The notes: generated by a model not told the origin, from the letters alone. Numbered from the stretch's first letter, positions 1 to 7,470 are shown. The stretch: DNA of 47,504 nucleotides from Gemmatimonadota bacterium (GCA_016200495.1 JACQES010000319.1:1-47504), one strand, 5' to 3'. Made by a program: numbers and translations.

Positions 1-27
1 ATGCTGCCGCGCGCGTCGGCCTGACGC

Positions 28-444
28 TCAGCCCAGCCAGTTGCGCTGCGAGCCCGTGCGGGCGAGCCACACCAGCGCCACCGCCACGACGAGCACGAAG
101 CCCTGGAGCCCGAGCGCCGTCGCGTCCGGCGCCGCGCCGCTCAGCATGAACAGCGACGCGTCCTGCACGAGGCAGCCGAGGAGCGAGATGACGAGCACGG
201 GCAGCGCCCAGCGCTTCTTGAGGATGAGCGCCACGCACCCGAGCGCGCCGAACCACACGGCGAACGCCGTCGCGCCGACCGACCAGGCGGGCCGGGCGTG
301 GTACATCGCCTGCTGCGCCGCGGTCATCTTCGCGATGTCCTCGGGCTTGAGCATCACGTCCGAGAGGTAGGCGAAGCAGCCGAGCAGGTTCCAGAGCAGG
401 GCGAGGATGGCGACGGGCATGAACCAGCGGGGCGGTGCTTGCAT
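28..444 (-). CDS. small four-helix integral membrane protein
   Basis: This encodes a 138-residue hydrophobic protein with about four membrane segments, near residues 8-28, 54-76, 80-100 and 115-135, joined by short polar loops. The ORF track begins 30 codons earlier, but that extension is Arg/Pro-rich and looks like read-through. The start chosen is an ATG with a GAGGA Shine-Dalgarno sequence seven bases upstream. I see no catalytic motif and cannot name a family with confidence; short hypothetical membrane proteins of this shape are common. It is followed on the opposite side of a 115-base gap by the DUF192 gene, which reads the same way. Function is unknown. Confidence 0.7.
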   Translation of the reverse strand: MQAPPRWFMPVAILALLWNLLGCFAYLSDVMLKPEDIAKMTAAQQAMYHARPAWSVGATAFAVWFGALGCVALILKKRWALPVLVISLLGCLVQDASLFMLSGAAPDATALGLQGFVLVVAVALVWLARTGSQRNWLG

Positions 445-559
445 GTCGGTGTCCTCGGCGGCGCGGGTGGGGGGAGCGAACGTCCGCGCGTGGACCGCCT
501 CGAGGCGTCGCGGGGCGCGCGGAACCCGCGACAAGAGTGCAGTGCGCCGGCCCTTCCGG

Positions 560-1111
560 CTAGCGTCCGCCCGTGTCCCGTCGCGCGGGCAGGTCCGCCA
601 GCAGGAGCCGCGAGGTGGTGTCGATCCCGTGCTGTGCCACGTACCCGGCGTTGAGCTCGAGCGCGTAGCGATACGGTACGCCCGGCGCGTACGACGGACA
701 GCCCTCGGGAATCGTCGTCGGGCACGGCGTCATGTTCCGGATCGCGCGCACGCGGCCGGTCGAGTCGAGGAAGGCGATGTCGAGGGGAATGCGCGTGCGG
801 TACATCCAGAAGCCCGCGTCGGGCCCCTCGTCGGCGGCATAGATGAAGAGCATGCCCGCGAGCGCGGGGAGCTGGTGCCGCTCCATGAGTCCGAGCCGCT
901 GCTGGTCGGTGCGGACGGCGAGCTCGAGGTGGAGCGCCTGCGTGTCACGTCCGTTGGTGAAGCGCACGACGGCCGAGTCGAGCACGAGGAGGCGCCGGTC
1001 GCCGGTCTCGGCCGGCGGCGGCGCGTCGCGGCAGGCGCCCGCCACGAGGATCACGGCGGAGGCAAGCCCGTGTCGGAGGCGGCGCAGGATGCGCGCGCGA
1101 GCATGGTTCAT
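560..1111 (-). CDS. DUF192 family lipoprotein
   Basis: This is a 183-residue exported protein. A basic N-terminus and hydrophobic stretch end in AGAC, a plausible though not ideal lipobox with Cys near residue 27, so it is probably lipid-anchored. The remainder matches the DUF192 (COG1430) pattern: a beta-strand-rich domain with 'RxxGLMxR' followed by 'GMLFxY', then the 'FWM...IPLDIAFLD' block and the terminal 'ALELNAGY' block. The role of DUF192 proteins is not established. A TTG two codons upstream has a GGAG four bases before it and is an alternative start; the ATG is ten bases after the same GGAG. Confidence 0.85.
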   Translation of the reverse strand: MNHARARILRRLRHGLASAVILVAGACRDAPPPAETGDRRLLVLDSAVVRFTNGRDTQALHLELAVRTDQQRLGLMERHQLPALAGMLFIYAADEGPDAGFWMYRTRIPLDIAFLDSTGRVRAIRNMTPCPTTIPEGCPSYAPGVPYRYALELNAGYVAQHGIDTTSRLLLADLPARRDTGGR

Positions 1112-1184
1112 CGGCAATGCGCTCCGGAGGCGCGGTGCGCAGCGCGGGCGACACGCATATGGAGCCGATGCACGACGCGCGGCC

Positions 1185-1559
1185 TCAGGTCGCCTCGGGA
1201 AACATCAACTCGTTCCCGTCCGGGTCGTCGAGCTGCAGCACGTCGTAGCCCCACCACGCCTCGCGACTCGGGATACCCCGCGCCGAGACCTCGCGCCGCC
1301 ACGCGTCGAGCGCCTCGGGCGTCAGCTCGATGAACAGCCGTCCGCGGCCCGCGCGACGCGCGTCCTCGCAAAGGATGACTTCGCACTCGCCATGGTTGAC
1401 CTGGCACACCGTGCCGGCGCCGTCCCCCGCGTGCCACGCCTTGGTGAAGCCCAGCTGGTCCACGTAGAAGCGCAGCGCGCGCTGCACGTCGGTCACGAAG
1501 AAGACGGGGCGCGCGTACCAGCGCGGCGTCGCGGGGGCCGACGGCTGGGGCGTGGACAT
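1185..1559 (-). CDS. VOC (glyoxalase/bleomycin-resistance) superfamily protein
   Basis: This is a 124-residue single-domain VOC protein. It shows the first beta-alpha-beta unit ('VFFVTDVQRALRFY', then 'GFTKAW'), a central 'GECEVILCED' strand and the terminal 'LQLDDPDGNELMF' block typical of the family, where the acidic residue is often a metal ligand. VOC proteins bind a divalent metal and act as dioxygenases, isomerases or drug-binding proteins. The substrate cannot be read from sequence. The ATG used is preceded by AGGAG seven bases upstream, which rules out the longer ORF-track start at 1604. It is divergent from the DUF2975 gene. Confidence 0.85.
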   Translation of the reverse strand: MSTPQPSAPATPRWYARPVFFVTDVQRALRFYVDQLGFTKAWHAGDGAGTVCQVNHGECEVILCEDARRAGRGRLFIELTPEALDAWRREVSARGIPSREAWWGYDVLQLDDPDGNELMFPEAT

Positions 1560-1702
1560 CGGAAGGCTCCTGGCAAAGGCACCGGGCGGCGGGCGACGCA
1601 TCACCGCGCCGTGCGCCGGTGCACGCGCCGCGAAGAATCTACTGTGCGCCGTACGCCCGTCCGCGTGGCGCCAAGCCGGGAGGTTCGCCTTGGCGCAGAT
1701 CG

Positions 1703-1771
1703 CATATCCATTATCAATATGCCACTTGCCGTTAAACGATACATCGCTTATTGTTTATCGGTAAGACCGAT
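1703..1771 (+). promoter_or_regulatory. AT-rich promoter with three dyads upstream of the DUF2975/XRE operon
   Basis: The 1605-1803 gap contains an AT-rich island. A possible sigma70 promoter reads TTGCCG (1726-1731), a 17-base spacer and TATTGT (1749-1754). Three inverted repeats lie around it: CATAT/ATATG (1703-1721), AAACGATA/TATTGTTT with matching outer bases (1734-1756), and a perfect ATCGGT-N3-ACCGAT (1757-1771). The operon encodes a small XRE-type regulator, so one or more of these dyads may be its operator. The promoter and dyads are seen in the sequence; their link to the regulator is inferred. Confidence 0.5.
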
Positions 1772-1803
1772 CCTGCCTGTCGCACCCCGTCACGGAGTTC
1801 CCC

Positions 1804-2328
1804 ATGGTCGCACCGCCGATCGACGCGCTCGCCCTCAGCCGACGCGCGTTGCGCGTGGTGATCGCGCTCAACCTGCTTGCCGGCGCGTTCATCCTCGCGC
1901 TCCTCCTCGCGAGCTTCGCGGCGCCCGACTGGGTCATGCGCGCGCTGGGCATCACCCCCGTGCCGGGTGACAGCGTCCGCGCGATCGGCGCGCGACTCAT
2001 CATGGGGCTCGGCCTCGTCGCGGTGCCGGTGGTGCACTACGTGCTCACGCGCCTGCGCACGATCGTGGAGTCGGTGCGGATCGGCGATCCGTTCGTCGTC
2101 GCCAACAGCGCGCGGCTGACGGAGATCGCCTGGGGTGTGCTCGGCCTCGAGCTGCTGCACGTGGCGATCGGGGCCGTGGGCACGAGCCTCGCGTCCGCGG
2201 GGGTGCCGCTCCGCATCGGGCTCGAGCTTTCGGTGACGCGCTGGCTCGCGGTGCTGCTGCTGTTCGTGCTCGCCCGCGTGTTCGAGCAGGGCGCGCTCAT
2301 GCGCGCCGACCTCGAGGGCACGGTCTGA
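1804..2328 (+). CDS. DUF2975 family membrane protein
   Basis: This 174-residue protein has four predicted membrane helices, near residues 16-38, 60-82, 103-125 and 145-163. Between helices 2 and 3 is the signature 'LRTIVESVRIGDPFVVANSARL' region of DUF2975 proteins, which includes the conserved G-[DN]-PF motif. In known genomes DUF2975 genes are usually paired with a short YozG-like XRE regulator, and that is the case here: the next gene starts two bases after this stop. The biochemical role is unknown; the pairing suggests a membrane partner or target of the regulator. The ATG at 1804 is in the ORF-track position and follows the AT-rich promoter region. Confidence 0.88.
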   Translation: MVAPPIDALALSRRALRVVIALNLLAGAFILALLLASFAAPDWVMRALGITPVPGDSVRAIGARLIMGLGLVAVPVVHYVLTRLRTIVESVRIGDPFVVANSARLTEIAWGVLGLELLHVAIGAVGTSLASAGVPLRIGLELSVTRWLAVLLLFVLARVFEQGALMRADLEGTV

Positions 2329-2330
2329 CC

Positions 2331-2561
2331 ATGGCCATCCTCGTCAAGCTCGACGACCTGCTGCACGAGCGGCGGATGACGCTGACCGAACTCTCGGAGC
2401 AGGTGGGCATCACGCTCGCCAACCTGTCCGTCCTCAAGACCGGCAAGGCGCGCGCCGTGCGCTTCTCCACGCTCGAGGCCATCTGCGCGGCGCTCGACTG
2501 CCAGCCGGGCGACCTGCTCGCCTACGTGCCCGAGACGAACACGCGCCGGCGGTCCGCATGA
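2331..2561 (+). CDS. YozG-like XRE family transcriptional regulator
   Basis: This 76-residue protein is almost entirely one helix-turn-helix domain. 'LLHERRMTLTELSEQVGIT' and the following 'NLSVLKTGKARAVRFSTL' form the HTH and recognition-helix region, and 'ICAALDCQPGDLL' is the usual end of Cro/C1-type domains of the YozG group. It binds DNA as a probable dimer. It lies two bases downstream of the DUF2975 gene and its stop overlaps the start of the next gene by four bases (ATGA), so the three are co-translated. Autoregulation through the dyads at 1703-1771 is likely but inferred. Confidence 0.9.
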   Translation: MAILVKLDDLLHERRMTLTELSEQVGITLANLSVLKTGKARAVRFSTLEAICAALDCQPGDLLAYVPETNTRRRSA

Positions 2562-3349
2562 CCAACCGCGCCGTGTCGCTGCCCACGCCGACGGCCGTCG
2601 CGCCGGGATCGCGCACCGATGCCGTCCGCGCCGGGCGATCGCCCAGCACCCTGGCGCGAAGCGCGGGCGCCCTCCTGCTCGTCACGATGATCGCCGGAGC
2701 GTTCGCGCAGGGCTACGTGGGCGCCCGGCTCATCGTGACCGGCGACGGCGCCGCGACCGCCGCGAACATCCTCACCCACGCCCCGCTCTACCGGCTGGGG
2801 TTCGCGGTTTACCTCGTGGAGATGGCCTGCCAGGTCGCGGTCGCCGTGCTCTTCTATGAACTCTTCCGCCCCGTGAGCCGGACGGGCTCGCTACTCGCCG
2901 CGACCCTCCTGCTCGTCGGGTGCGTGATCAAGGTGATGAGCCGCCTGTTCTTCCTGGCGCCGCTGCTCGTGCTGGGCGGCGGGGCGTGGCTCGCGGCCTT
3001 CGACGCGCGCCAGCTGCAGGCGCTCGCGCTGCTGTCGCTCCGCGCGAACTACACGGCGGAAACGATGGCGATGGTCTTCTTCGGGCTCGCCTCGGTCGTG
3101 AAGGGCGTGCTCGTGCTTCGCTCCACCTTCCTGCCACGGTTCCTCGGCGCGGTATCGGTGGCGGGCGGCGTGGGGTGGATGCTCTACCTCTACGAGCCGT
3201 TCGCGCGGCAGGTCGAGGGGCTGATCGTCGGCACGGGATTCGCCGGTGCGCTGGTGCTCGTGGCCTGGCTCCTGGTGAAGGGGGTGGACGACGCGCGCTG
3301 GTTCGCGCAGAGGAACGCCGCTACCGCTTCGGTCGAGGCTTCGGCGTAG
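2558..3349 (+). CDS. DUF4386 family membrane protein
   Basis: This 263-residue protein has about six hydrophobic helices. It begins after a polar N-terminal tail of about 30 residues with a 'LLLVTMIAGAFAQGYV' helix and continues through 'YRLGFAVYLVEMACQVAVAVLFYELFRPV', the recognisable core of DUF4386 proteins. The family's function is unknown. It is the third gene of the DUF2975-XRE operon, with a four-base ATGA overlap. Its 3' end overlaps the convergent DUF1801 gene by 29 bases, so the last codons are shared on opposite strands. Confidence 0.85.
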   Translation: MTNRAVSLPTPTAVAPGSRTDAVRAGRSPSTLARSAGALLLVTMIAGAFAQGYVGARLIVTGDGAATAANILTHAPLYRLGFAVYLVEMACQVAVAVLFYELFRPVSRTGSLLAATLLLVGCVIKVMSRLFFLAPLLVLGGGAWLAAFDARQLQALALLSLRANYTAETMAMVFFGLASVVKGVLVLRSTFLPRFLGAVSVAGGVGWMLYLYEPFARQVEGLIVGTGFAGALVLVAWLLVKGVDDARWFAQRNAATASVEASA

Positions 3350-3938
3350 GCTTCGTCCGCTTCCGCGACGCTGCGGCCTTCGTCGGCGTCGCAGTCTTCG
3401 CAGTCTTCGCAGTCTTCGCAGTGTTCGCGACCTTCGCGACCCTCGCGGCCTTCGCGGCCTTCGCGGCCTTCGCGGCCTTCGCGGCCTTCGCGGCCTTCGC
3501 CGGCCTCCCGGCGGTCGCTCGCCTCGCCACCTGCGTCGCCCCGCCGCGGTTGAGCGCGATTGCCGCGCGCACGAGCGCCGTGAACGCCTCGGCGTCGAGC
3601 GCCTCGCCCTCGCGGATGTCGATCGCGCGGCGCGCATTGCCCTCGAGGCTCGAATTGAACAGCCGCGCCGGGTCGGGCAGGGACGCGCCCTTGTGGAAGG
3701 TCAGCTTGATCACCTGCTTGTACGACTCGCCCGTGCAGATGATGCCGTCGCACTCCCAGACGGGAGTGCCCATCCACTTCCACGTCTCGATGATCGCGGG
3801 GTCCGCGGCGGTGATGAGCTGGCGCATCCGCGCGAGCGTCTCGCCGCGCCAGTCGCCCAGTTCCGCGATCCGTTGCGAGATCCGCGCCGAAGCGGACGGG
3901 TCCTCGGACGCGCTGGATGTCGTGCCGGGGCGACTCAT
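3321..3938 (-). CDS. DUF1801 protein with a lysine/alanine-rich C-terminal tail
   Basis: This 205-residue protein has two parts. Residues of about 18-125 form a DUF1801 (YdhG-like) domain, seen in 'IIETWKWMGTPVWE' and 'VIKLTFHKGASLPDP'. Residues from about 140 to the end are a low-complexity basic tail of AAK/TAK triplets ending in 'KPTPKPRPKR', similar in composition to histone H1 or eukaryote-like bacterial HU tails. The tail is encoded by a 9-bp tandem repeat. The start is an ATG overlapping the SRPBCC stop by four bases, so it is the last gene of the ArsR operon. The longer ORF-track start is a shadow of that upstream gene. DNA binding by the tail is inferred. Confidence 0.85.
   Translation of the reverse strand: MSRPGTTSSASEDPSASARISQRIAELGDWRGETLARMRQLITAADPAIIETWKWMGTPVWECDGIICTGESYKQVIKLTFHKGASLPDPARLFNSSLEGNARRAIDIREGEALDAEAFTALVRAAIALNRGGATQVARRATAGRPAKAAKAAKAAKAAKAAKAARVAKVANTAKTAKTAKTATPTKAAASRKRTKPTPKPRPKR
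3390..3501. repeat. 9-bp tandem repeat inside the DUF1801 gene
   Basis: About a dozen tandem 9-bp units run here, first as GTCTTCGCA variants and then as near-perfect GCGGCCTTC copies. On the coding (minus) strand they read as AKT/AKA triplets in frame, so copy-number change would lengthen or shorten the protein tail without a frameshift. The six near-identical GCGGCCTTC units look recently expanded. Confidence 0.9.
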
Positions 3939-4531
3939 GCGCGCGGCTCCTGCGCGGCGTCCTTCGCCGCACCGGCCTTGGGGCCCCACGATGGCAGCTC
4001 GACGCCGAACTGCGCCGAGTACTCCCCGAGCAGTCGCTGCCACCCGCCGAACTTCATCGCGTCGGGGCCCACGATGCGCCCGATCGGGTCGTCGGCCAGG
4101 GCGTGCGCGAGCACGTCGAGGCAGAGGTGCCAGCCAGCCGCGCCCATCGCGATCCACGGCTTGGCGATGTTGTGCCAGAGCGTGAGCCGCGTGGCGGTCG
4201 CGCCGACGGGCTCGAGCTCCCAGCGGATCTCCTGCCCGCCCCAGCTGAACTCGAGGCGCGTGGGGAAGTCGGCGCGGGTGACCTTCGTTTCAGAGACCTG
4301 CGCCGTAGGCGCGTTCACGGTGGTGAGCGTCACCGGCCCAACGACGCCCATGTTGCGGTCGGCGTCGAAGGGGGCCCACGCGCTCAGGTGCTCGGGCTGG
4401 GTGAGCGCCTTCCACACCTTGGCGGGCGGATGGGGCAGCTCGCGCACGACGACGAGGGTCCAGGCGTCGCCGGACTTGTCCACGCGCGCGCCCTGCGCGG
4501 GGCCGGGCTCATACGAGGTACGTCGGGTCAT
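3935..4531 (-). CDS. SRPBCC / AHSA1-type START-like protein
   Basis: This 198-residue protein carries the START-like fold of the activator-of-Hsp90-ATPase (AHSA1, COG3832) group. 'VVVRELPHPPAKVWKALTQPEHLSAW' is the classic opening, followed by 'RLEFSWGGQEIRWELEP' and 'TRLTLWHN'. Such proteins bind hydrophobic ligands in a deep cavity. SRPBCC genes are very often paired with an ArsR regulator, as here: its ATG overlaps the ArsR stop (TGATG) and its stop overlaps the DUF1801 start. The long 418-aa ORF in the track is read-through; the real start is the overlapping ATG at 4531. The ligand is unknown. Confidence 0.9.
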   Translation of the reverse strand: MTRRTSYEPGPAQGARVDKSGDAWTLVVVRELPHPPAKVWKALTQPEHLSAWAPFDADRNMGVVGPVTLTTVNAPTAQVSETKVTRADFPTRLEFSWGGQEIRWELEPVGATATRLTLWHNIAKPWIAMGAAGWHLCLDVLAHALADDPIGRIVGPDAMKFGGWQRLLGEYSAQFGVELPSWGPKAGAAKDAAQEPRA

Positions 4532-4866
4532 CACGGCTTCTTCCTCCGCGCGCGGGGCGTGCGATCCATGGTGGCGAGGTGCCGTTCGAGGGCGTCGAGG
4601 TGCTTCGACCAGAAGCGCCGATAGGGCGCGAGCCAGGCATCGAGCTCCATGAGCGGCTCCGGCCGGAGGCGGTAGAGGCGGCGCTGTGCCTCGACGCGGG
4701 ACTCGACGAACCCCGCGTCGCGCAGCACGCGCAGGTGCTTGGACACCGACGGCTGCGACATCCGGAGCGACCGTTCGATGGCGCCGACGGACTGTTCCTG
4801 CTCGAGCAGGAGCCCGAGGATGGCCCGCCGGTTGGGCTCGGCGAGGATGGCAAAGGTGGATTCCAT
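4531..4866 (-). CDS. ArsR family winged-helix regulator
   Basis: This 111-residue protein is a compact ArsR-type winged helix. 'STFAILAEPNRRAILGLLLE' opens the domain, 'MSQPSVSKHLRVLRDAGFVESR' is the recognition helix, and 'RRLYRLRPEPL' is the wing. No metal-binding cysteine pair is visible, so it belongs to the metal-independent group that controls neighbouring SRPBCC genes. The start chosen is the second Met of the ORF-track protein, because the upstream Met would lie inside the promoter. There is no Shine-Dalgarno sequence, and the predicted transcription start falls almost on the ATG, so the mRNA may be leaderless. Confidence 0.9.
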   Translation of the reverse strand: MESTFAILAEPNRRAILGLLLEQEQSVGAIERSLRMSQPSVSKHLRVLRDAGFVESRVEAQRRLYRLRPEPLMELDAWLAPYRRFWSKHLDALERHLATMDRTPRARRKKP

Positions 4867-4873
4867 GACACGT

Positions 4874-4902
4874 ATATAACCTGATACGTATATACCTGTC
4901 AA
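4874..4902 (-). promoter_or_regulatory. near-consensus promoter of the ArsR-SRPBCC-DUF1801 operon
   Basis: On the minus strand a perfect -35 TTGACA (4902-4897) is followed by exactly 17 bases and TTATAT (4879-4874). The spacer and -10 contain a direct repeat of TATATACGT, a plausible ArsR operator overlapping the promoter. The -10 ends seven bases before the ATG at 4866. Confidence 0.75.
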
Positions 4903-4926
4903 GGCACCTTCGGCGCGGGCGATGGC

Positions 4927-5325
4927 TCAGCGCGCGCGCGCCGTGCGGACGTCGCGCCGTTTCACGCCGTCGGCCGAACGCAGCTCGCCCACGAGGCTGT
5001 CGCCGCGCACGGTGAAGCGCCACGTCCCGTTGGGCAGGGTGCAGGTGAGCTGCGCCGAGGCGGCGGCGAACTGGCAGGCGAGCGGGCCCATCTCGACCTC
5101 CTGCCCGTTCACCACCCGGCGGCCGTCGATCGAGATGCTGTCGGCCGCCCCCAGCCGGCTGATGCGGAACACGACCGTCTCGTCGTTGCACGCCGACGGG
5201 CGCACCATGCAGAGCGACGTGCCGCGCCAGACGCCGACGGGGCTCGGGGCGCTGGTGGCGGCTTGCGCGTGCGCCGCATTCGCGAGCGCGCAGGCGGCGA
5301 TGATGAAGGGGAGCGTGCGGCGCAT
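4927..5325 (-). CDS. small secreted protein of unknown function
   Basis: This encodes 132 residues. The N-terminus 'MRRTLPFIIAACALANAAHAQ' is a clear Sec signal peptide with an AHA-Q cleavage site. The mature part has 'GVWRGTSLCMVRPSACNDETVVF' and alternating hydrophobic strands, with four cysteines that could pair in the periplasm. It resembles small beta-sandwich or lipocalin-like exported proteins, but I do not recognise a family. The ORF-track start at 5598 is read-through into the neighbouring VOC gene's shadow. It lies 37 bases downstream of the exported VOC protein on the same strand, so the two may be co-transcribed. Confidence 0.75.
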   Translation of the reverse strand: MRRTLPFIIAACALANAAHAQAATSAPSPVGVWRGTSLCMVRPSACNDETVVFRISRLGAADSISIDGRRVVNGQEVEMGPLACQFAAASAQLTCTLPNGTWRFTVRGDSLVGELRSADGVKRRDVRTARAR

Positions 5326-5362
5326 GGGCACGAGGGACGAGGGTGAGATCGCGGCCGGCCGG

Positions 5363-5860
5363 CTACCGCTCGAACAGCTGGATGAGCGTCCCGGCGTTGT
5401 CGCGGAGGATGACGTTCGCCGCCTCGCGGCCGCGCCGCGGGAAGGGCCCGTAGGCGAACGTGACCCCGCGCGCGCGCAGCGCCGCGACCGTGCCGTCGAA
5501 GTCGGTGACCACCACGCCGACCTTGGCGATTCCCTGCACGGCGGTGATGCTGGTCCGCGCGCCGGGCACGACCGACGCGAGCGGCACGGCGTCGTCATGC
5601 TGGAGCAGCTCCACGATCAGGCCGCCGCCCTCGAGGATCACCACCTGCACGCGCGACGCGTCGGTGCGCGGCACGCGCTTGGTGACGGCGAGCCCGAACG
5701 TTTGCATGTACCAGCGGGCGCTGGCCTCGGCGTCGGGCACGGTGAGGGCGAAGAAGGCGCCGTTGGCGGCGAGGACGGGCGTGGTCGTCGCGGGCGCGGG
5801 CGCCTGGCCGAGCGCGGACGACGCGAGCGCGAGGGAGAGGGCGAGCGTGAGTCGGAGCAT
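5363..5860 (-). CDS. exported VOC superfamily protein
   Basis: This 165-residue VOC protein is unusual in having an N-terminal Sec signal ('MLRLTLALSLALASSALGQ'), so it works in the periplasm or outside. The domain runs from 'AFFALTVPDAEASARWYMQTFG' through 'VQVVILEGGGLIVELLQ' to 'ANVILRDNAGTLIQLFER', giving both halves of a glyoxalase fold. The final Glu-Arg in 'QLFER' matches the usual position of the last metal ligand. The start was chosen at the Met that begins the signal peptide. It is divergent from the alcohol dehydrogenase. Its substrate is unknown. Confidence 0.85.
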   Translation of the reverse strand: MLRLTLALSLALASSALGQAPAPATTTPVLAANGAFFALTVPDAEASARWYMQTFGLAVTKRVPRTDASRVQVVILEGGGLIVELLQHDDAVPLASVVPGARTSITAVQGIAKVGVVVTDFDGTVAALRARGVTFAYGPFPRRGREAANVILRDNAGTLIQLFER

Positions 5861-6081
5861 GCGCAGCAATCTTGCATGTCCGGTGCGGGGCGCAATGCAC
5901 GCGGAGTCGGGGCGACCCGACCTGGGCACCGGTCGGCGACCGGCCGGCGCCCGTGCGCGAATCCCCCGCATGTCGTGCGCAACTCGGATGACGGGCGAGC
6001 CGCCTACCCATCTCGGCTGACTGCGCGGCGCCGCTCGAACCTCCATGCTGTGACGTACACGGCGGTGTCCGCCGGACCAGC

Positions 6082-6097
6082 GTCCGCTGCAGCGGAC
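6082..6097. promoter_or_regulatory. perfect 16-bp palindrome before the alcohol dehydrogenase
   Basis: GTCCGCTGCAGCGGAC is a perfect 16-bp palindrome. It abuts the AGGAGG ribosome binding site (6098-6103) of the alcohol dehydrogenase. It could be a regulator-binding site or, in the mRNA, a small stem next to the ribosome binding site. The rest of the 5861-6108 gap shows no clear gene. Confidence 0.55.
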
Positions 6098-6108
6098 AGG
6101 AGGCATGG

Positions 6109-7218
6109 ATGGCCACGCTCATTCGCACCAACCGCGACGTCGACGAAGCATTCCTGCCCACCGCCAGGACGATGAAGGCGCTCGTCTTTGCGAAGCCGGG
6201 CGTGGTCGAGCTCCGCGAGAAGCCCATTCCCGCCGTCGGTCCGACCGACGCGCTCATGCGCGTGACGCTCACGACGATCTGCGGCACCGACGTCCACATC
6301 CTCAAGGGCGAGTATCCCGTCCGCGAGGGGCTCACGATCGGCCACGAGCCCGTCGGCGTGATCGCCGCGCTCGGGTCCGCGGTCACCGGCTATCGCGTGG
6401 GGCAGCGCGTGATCGCTGGCGCCATCACGCCGTGCGGCCAGTGCGGTCCGTGCCTCGACGGCGTGCACTCGCAGTGCGGCGGGAAGGCGATGGGCGGCTG
6501 GCGGTTCGGCAACACGATCGACGGCTGCCAGGCGGAGTTCGTGCTCGTGCCCAGTGCGCAGGCCAACCTCGCACCGATTCCCGACACGCTGACCGACGAA
6601 CAGGTGCTGATGTGCCCCGACATCATGAGCACGGGGTTCGGCGGCGCGGAGAGCGGCAAGATCCGGATCGGGGACACGGTGGCGGTGTTCGCGCAGGGGC
6701 CGATCGGGCTGTGCGCCACCGCGGGCGCGCGGCTCCGCGGCGCGTCGCGCATCATCGTCGTGGACCGGCTCGCCGGGCGCCTGGCGGTGGCGCGCACGCT
6801 CGGGGCCGACGACGTCGTGGACGCGAGCACGACGGATCCCGTCGAGGCGATCATGACGCTCACCAAGGGGCGTGGCGTGGACGTGGCGATCGAGGCGCTC
6901 GGCCTGCCGCAGACGTTCGAGAGCGCGCTGCGCGTGCTCCGGCCGGGCGGGACGCTCTCGAGCCTCGGCGTCTACTCGGGCAAGCTGACGTTGCCGCTCG
7001 ACGCGTTCGCCGCGGGGCTGGGCGACCACACGATCGTCACGACGCTCTGCCCGGGGGGACACGAACGGATGCGTCGGCTGATGTCCACGCTCGAGCACGG
7101 ACGGGTGGACCTCCGGCCGCTCGTGACGCACCGGTATCCGCTCGACCGGATCGTCGAGGCGTACGACCTGTTCGGCGCGCAGCGGGACGGCGTGCTCAAG
7201 GTGGCGATCACGCCGTGA
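6109..7218 (+). CDS. zinc-dependent alcohol dehydrogenase, secondary-alcohol type
   Basis: This 369-residue medium-chain dehydrogenase oxidises an alcohol with NAD(P). Catalytic zinc ligands are visible as Cys58 ('TICGTDVH'), His79-Glu80 ('GHEPVG') and Asp171 ('PDIMSTGFGGAE'). Asp in place of Cys in the third position is the pattern of the Thermoanaerobacter/Clostridium secondary-alcohol (isopropanol) dehydrogenases. The structural zinc cysteines 109, 112, 115 and 123 are present, unlike in those enzymes. The cofactor site has 'FAQGPIG'. ATG at 6109 has AGGAGG five bases upstream. A second Met at residue 22 is where most homologues begin, so the N-terminus may carry a 21-residue extension. 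The substrate is not determinable. Confidence 0.9.
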   Translation: MATLIRTNRDVDEAFLPTARTMKALVFAKPGVVELREKPIPAVGPTDALMRVTLTTICGTDVHILKGEYPVREGLTIGHEPVGVIAALGSAVTGYRVGQRVIAGAITPCGQCGPCLDGVHSQCGGKAMGGWRFGNTIDGCQAEFVLVPSAQANLAPIPDTLTDEQVLMCPDIMSTGFGGAESGKIRIGDTVAVFAQGPIGLCATAGARLRGASRIIVVDRLAGRLAVARTLGADDVVDASTTDPVEAIMTLTKGRGVDVAIEALGLPQTFESALRVLRPGGTLSSLGVYSGKLTLPLDAFAAGLGDHTIVTTLCPGGHERMRRLMSTLEHGRVDLRPLVTHRYPLDRIVEAYDLFGAQRDGVLKVAITP

Positions 7219-7241
7219 CGTCGCGATGACGCCAGGGTGAC

Positions 7242-7275
7242 GGGCGGTCGCGGCGCACGGGGGCCGCGACCGCCC
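7242..7275 (+). terminator. strong GC hairpin after the alcohol dehydrogenase
   Basis: GGGCGGTCGCGG and CCGCGACCGCCC form a perfect 12-bp stem with a 10-base loop, starting 24 bases after the dehydrogenase stop. No T-run follows, so it is either a Rho-assisted end or an mRNA-stabilising stem. Confidence 0.55.
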
Positions 7276-7470
7276 GGCCGGGTGAGAAGGCCCCGGGCCC
7301 CCAACGCGTTGCGGGCGGCCGTCTTCGGCGCGCGGGTGCGGGGCGACTCCTCCCCAACACTCGCCCCGCCTCGGCCGTTTATTCTGGGCGAACCAACGAT
7401 TTCCCCGACCGCGCTGTCAGAGTCCGTGGGCGCGGCAGGCGATCGTGGCGACAGGCGTGTCGACATCATC

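Noticed and set aside
1-27. Possible start or end of a gene at the left edge ('MLPRASA')
   Set aside because: Only eight codons; no way to tell if it is coding.
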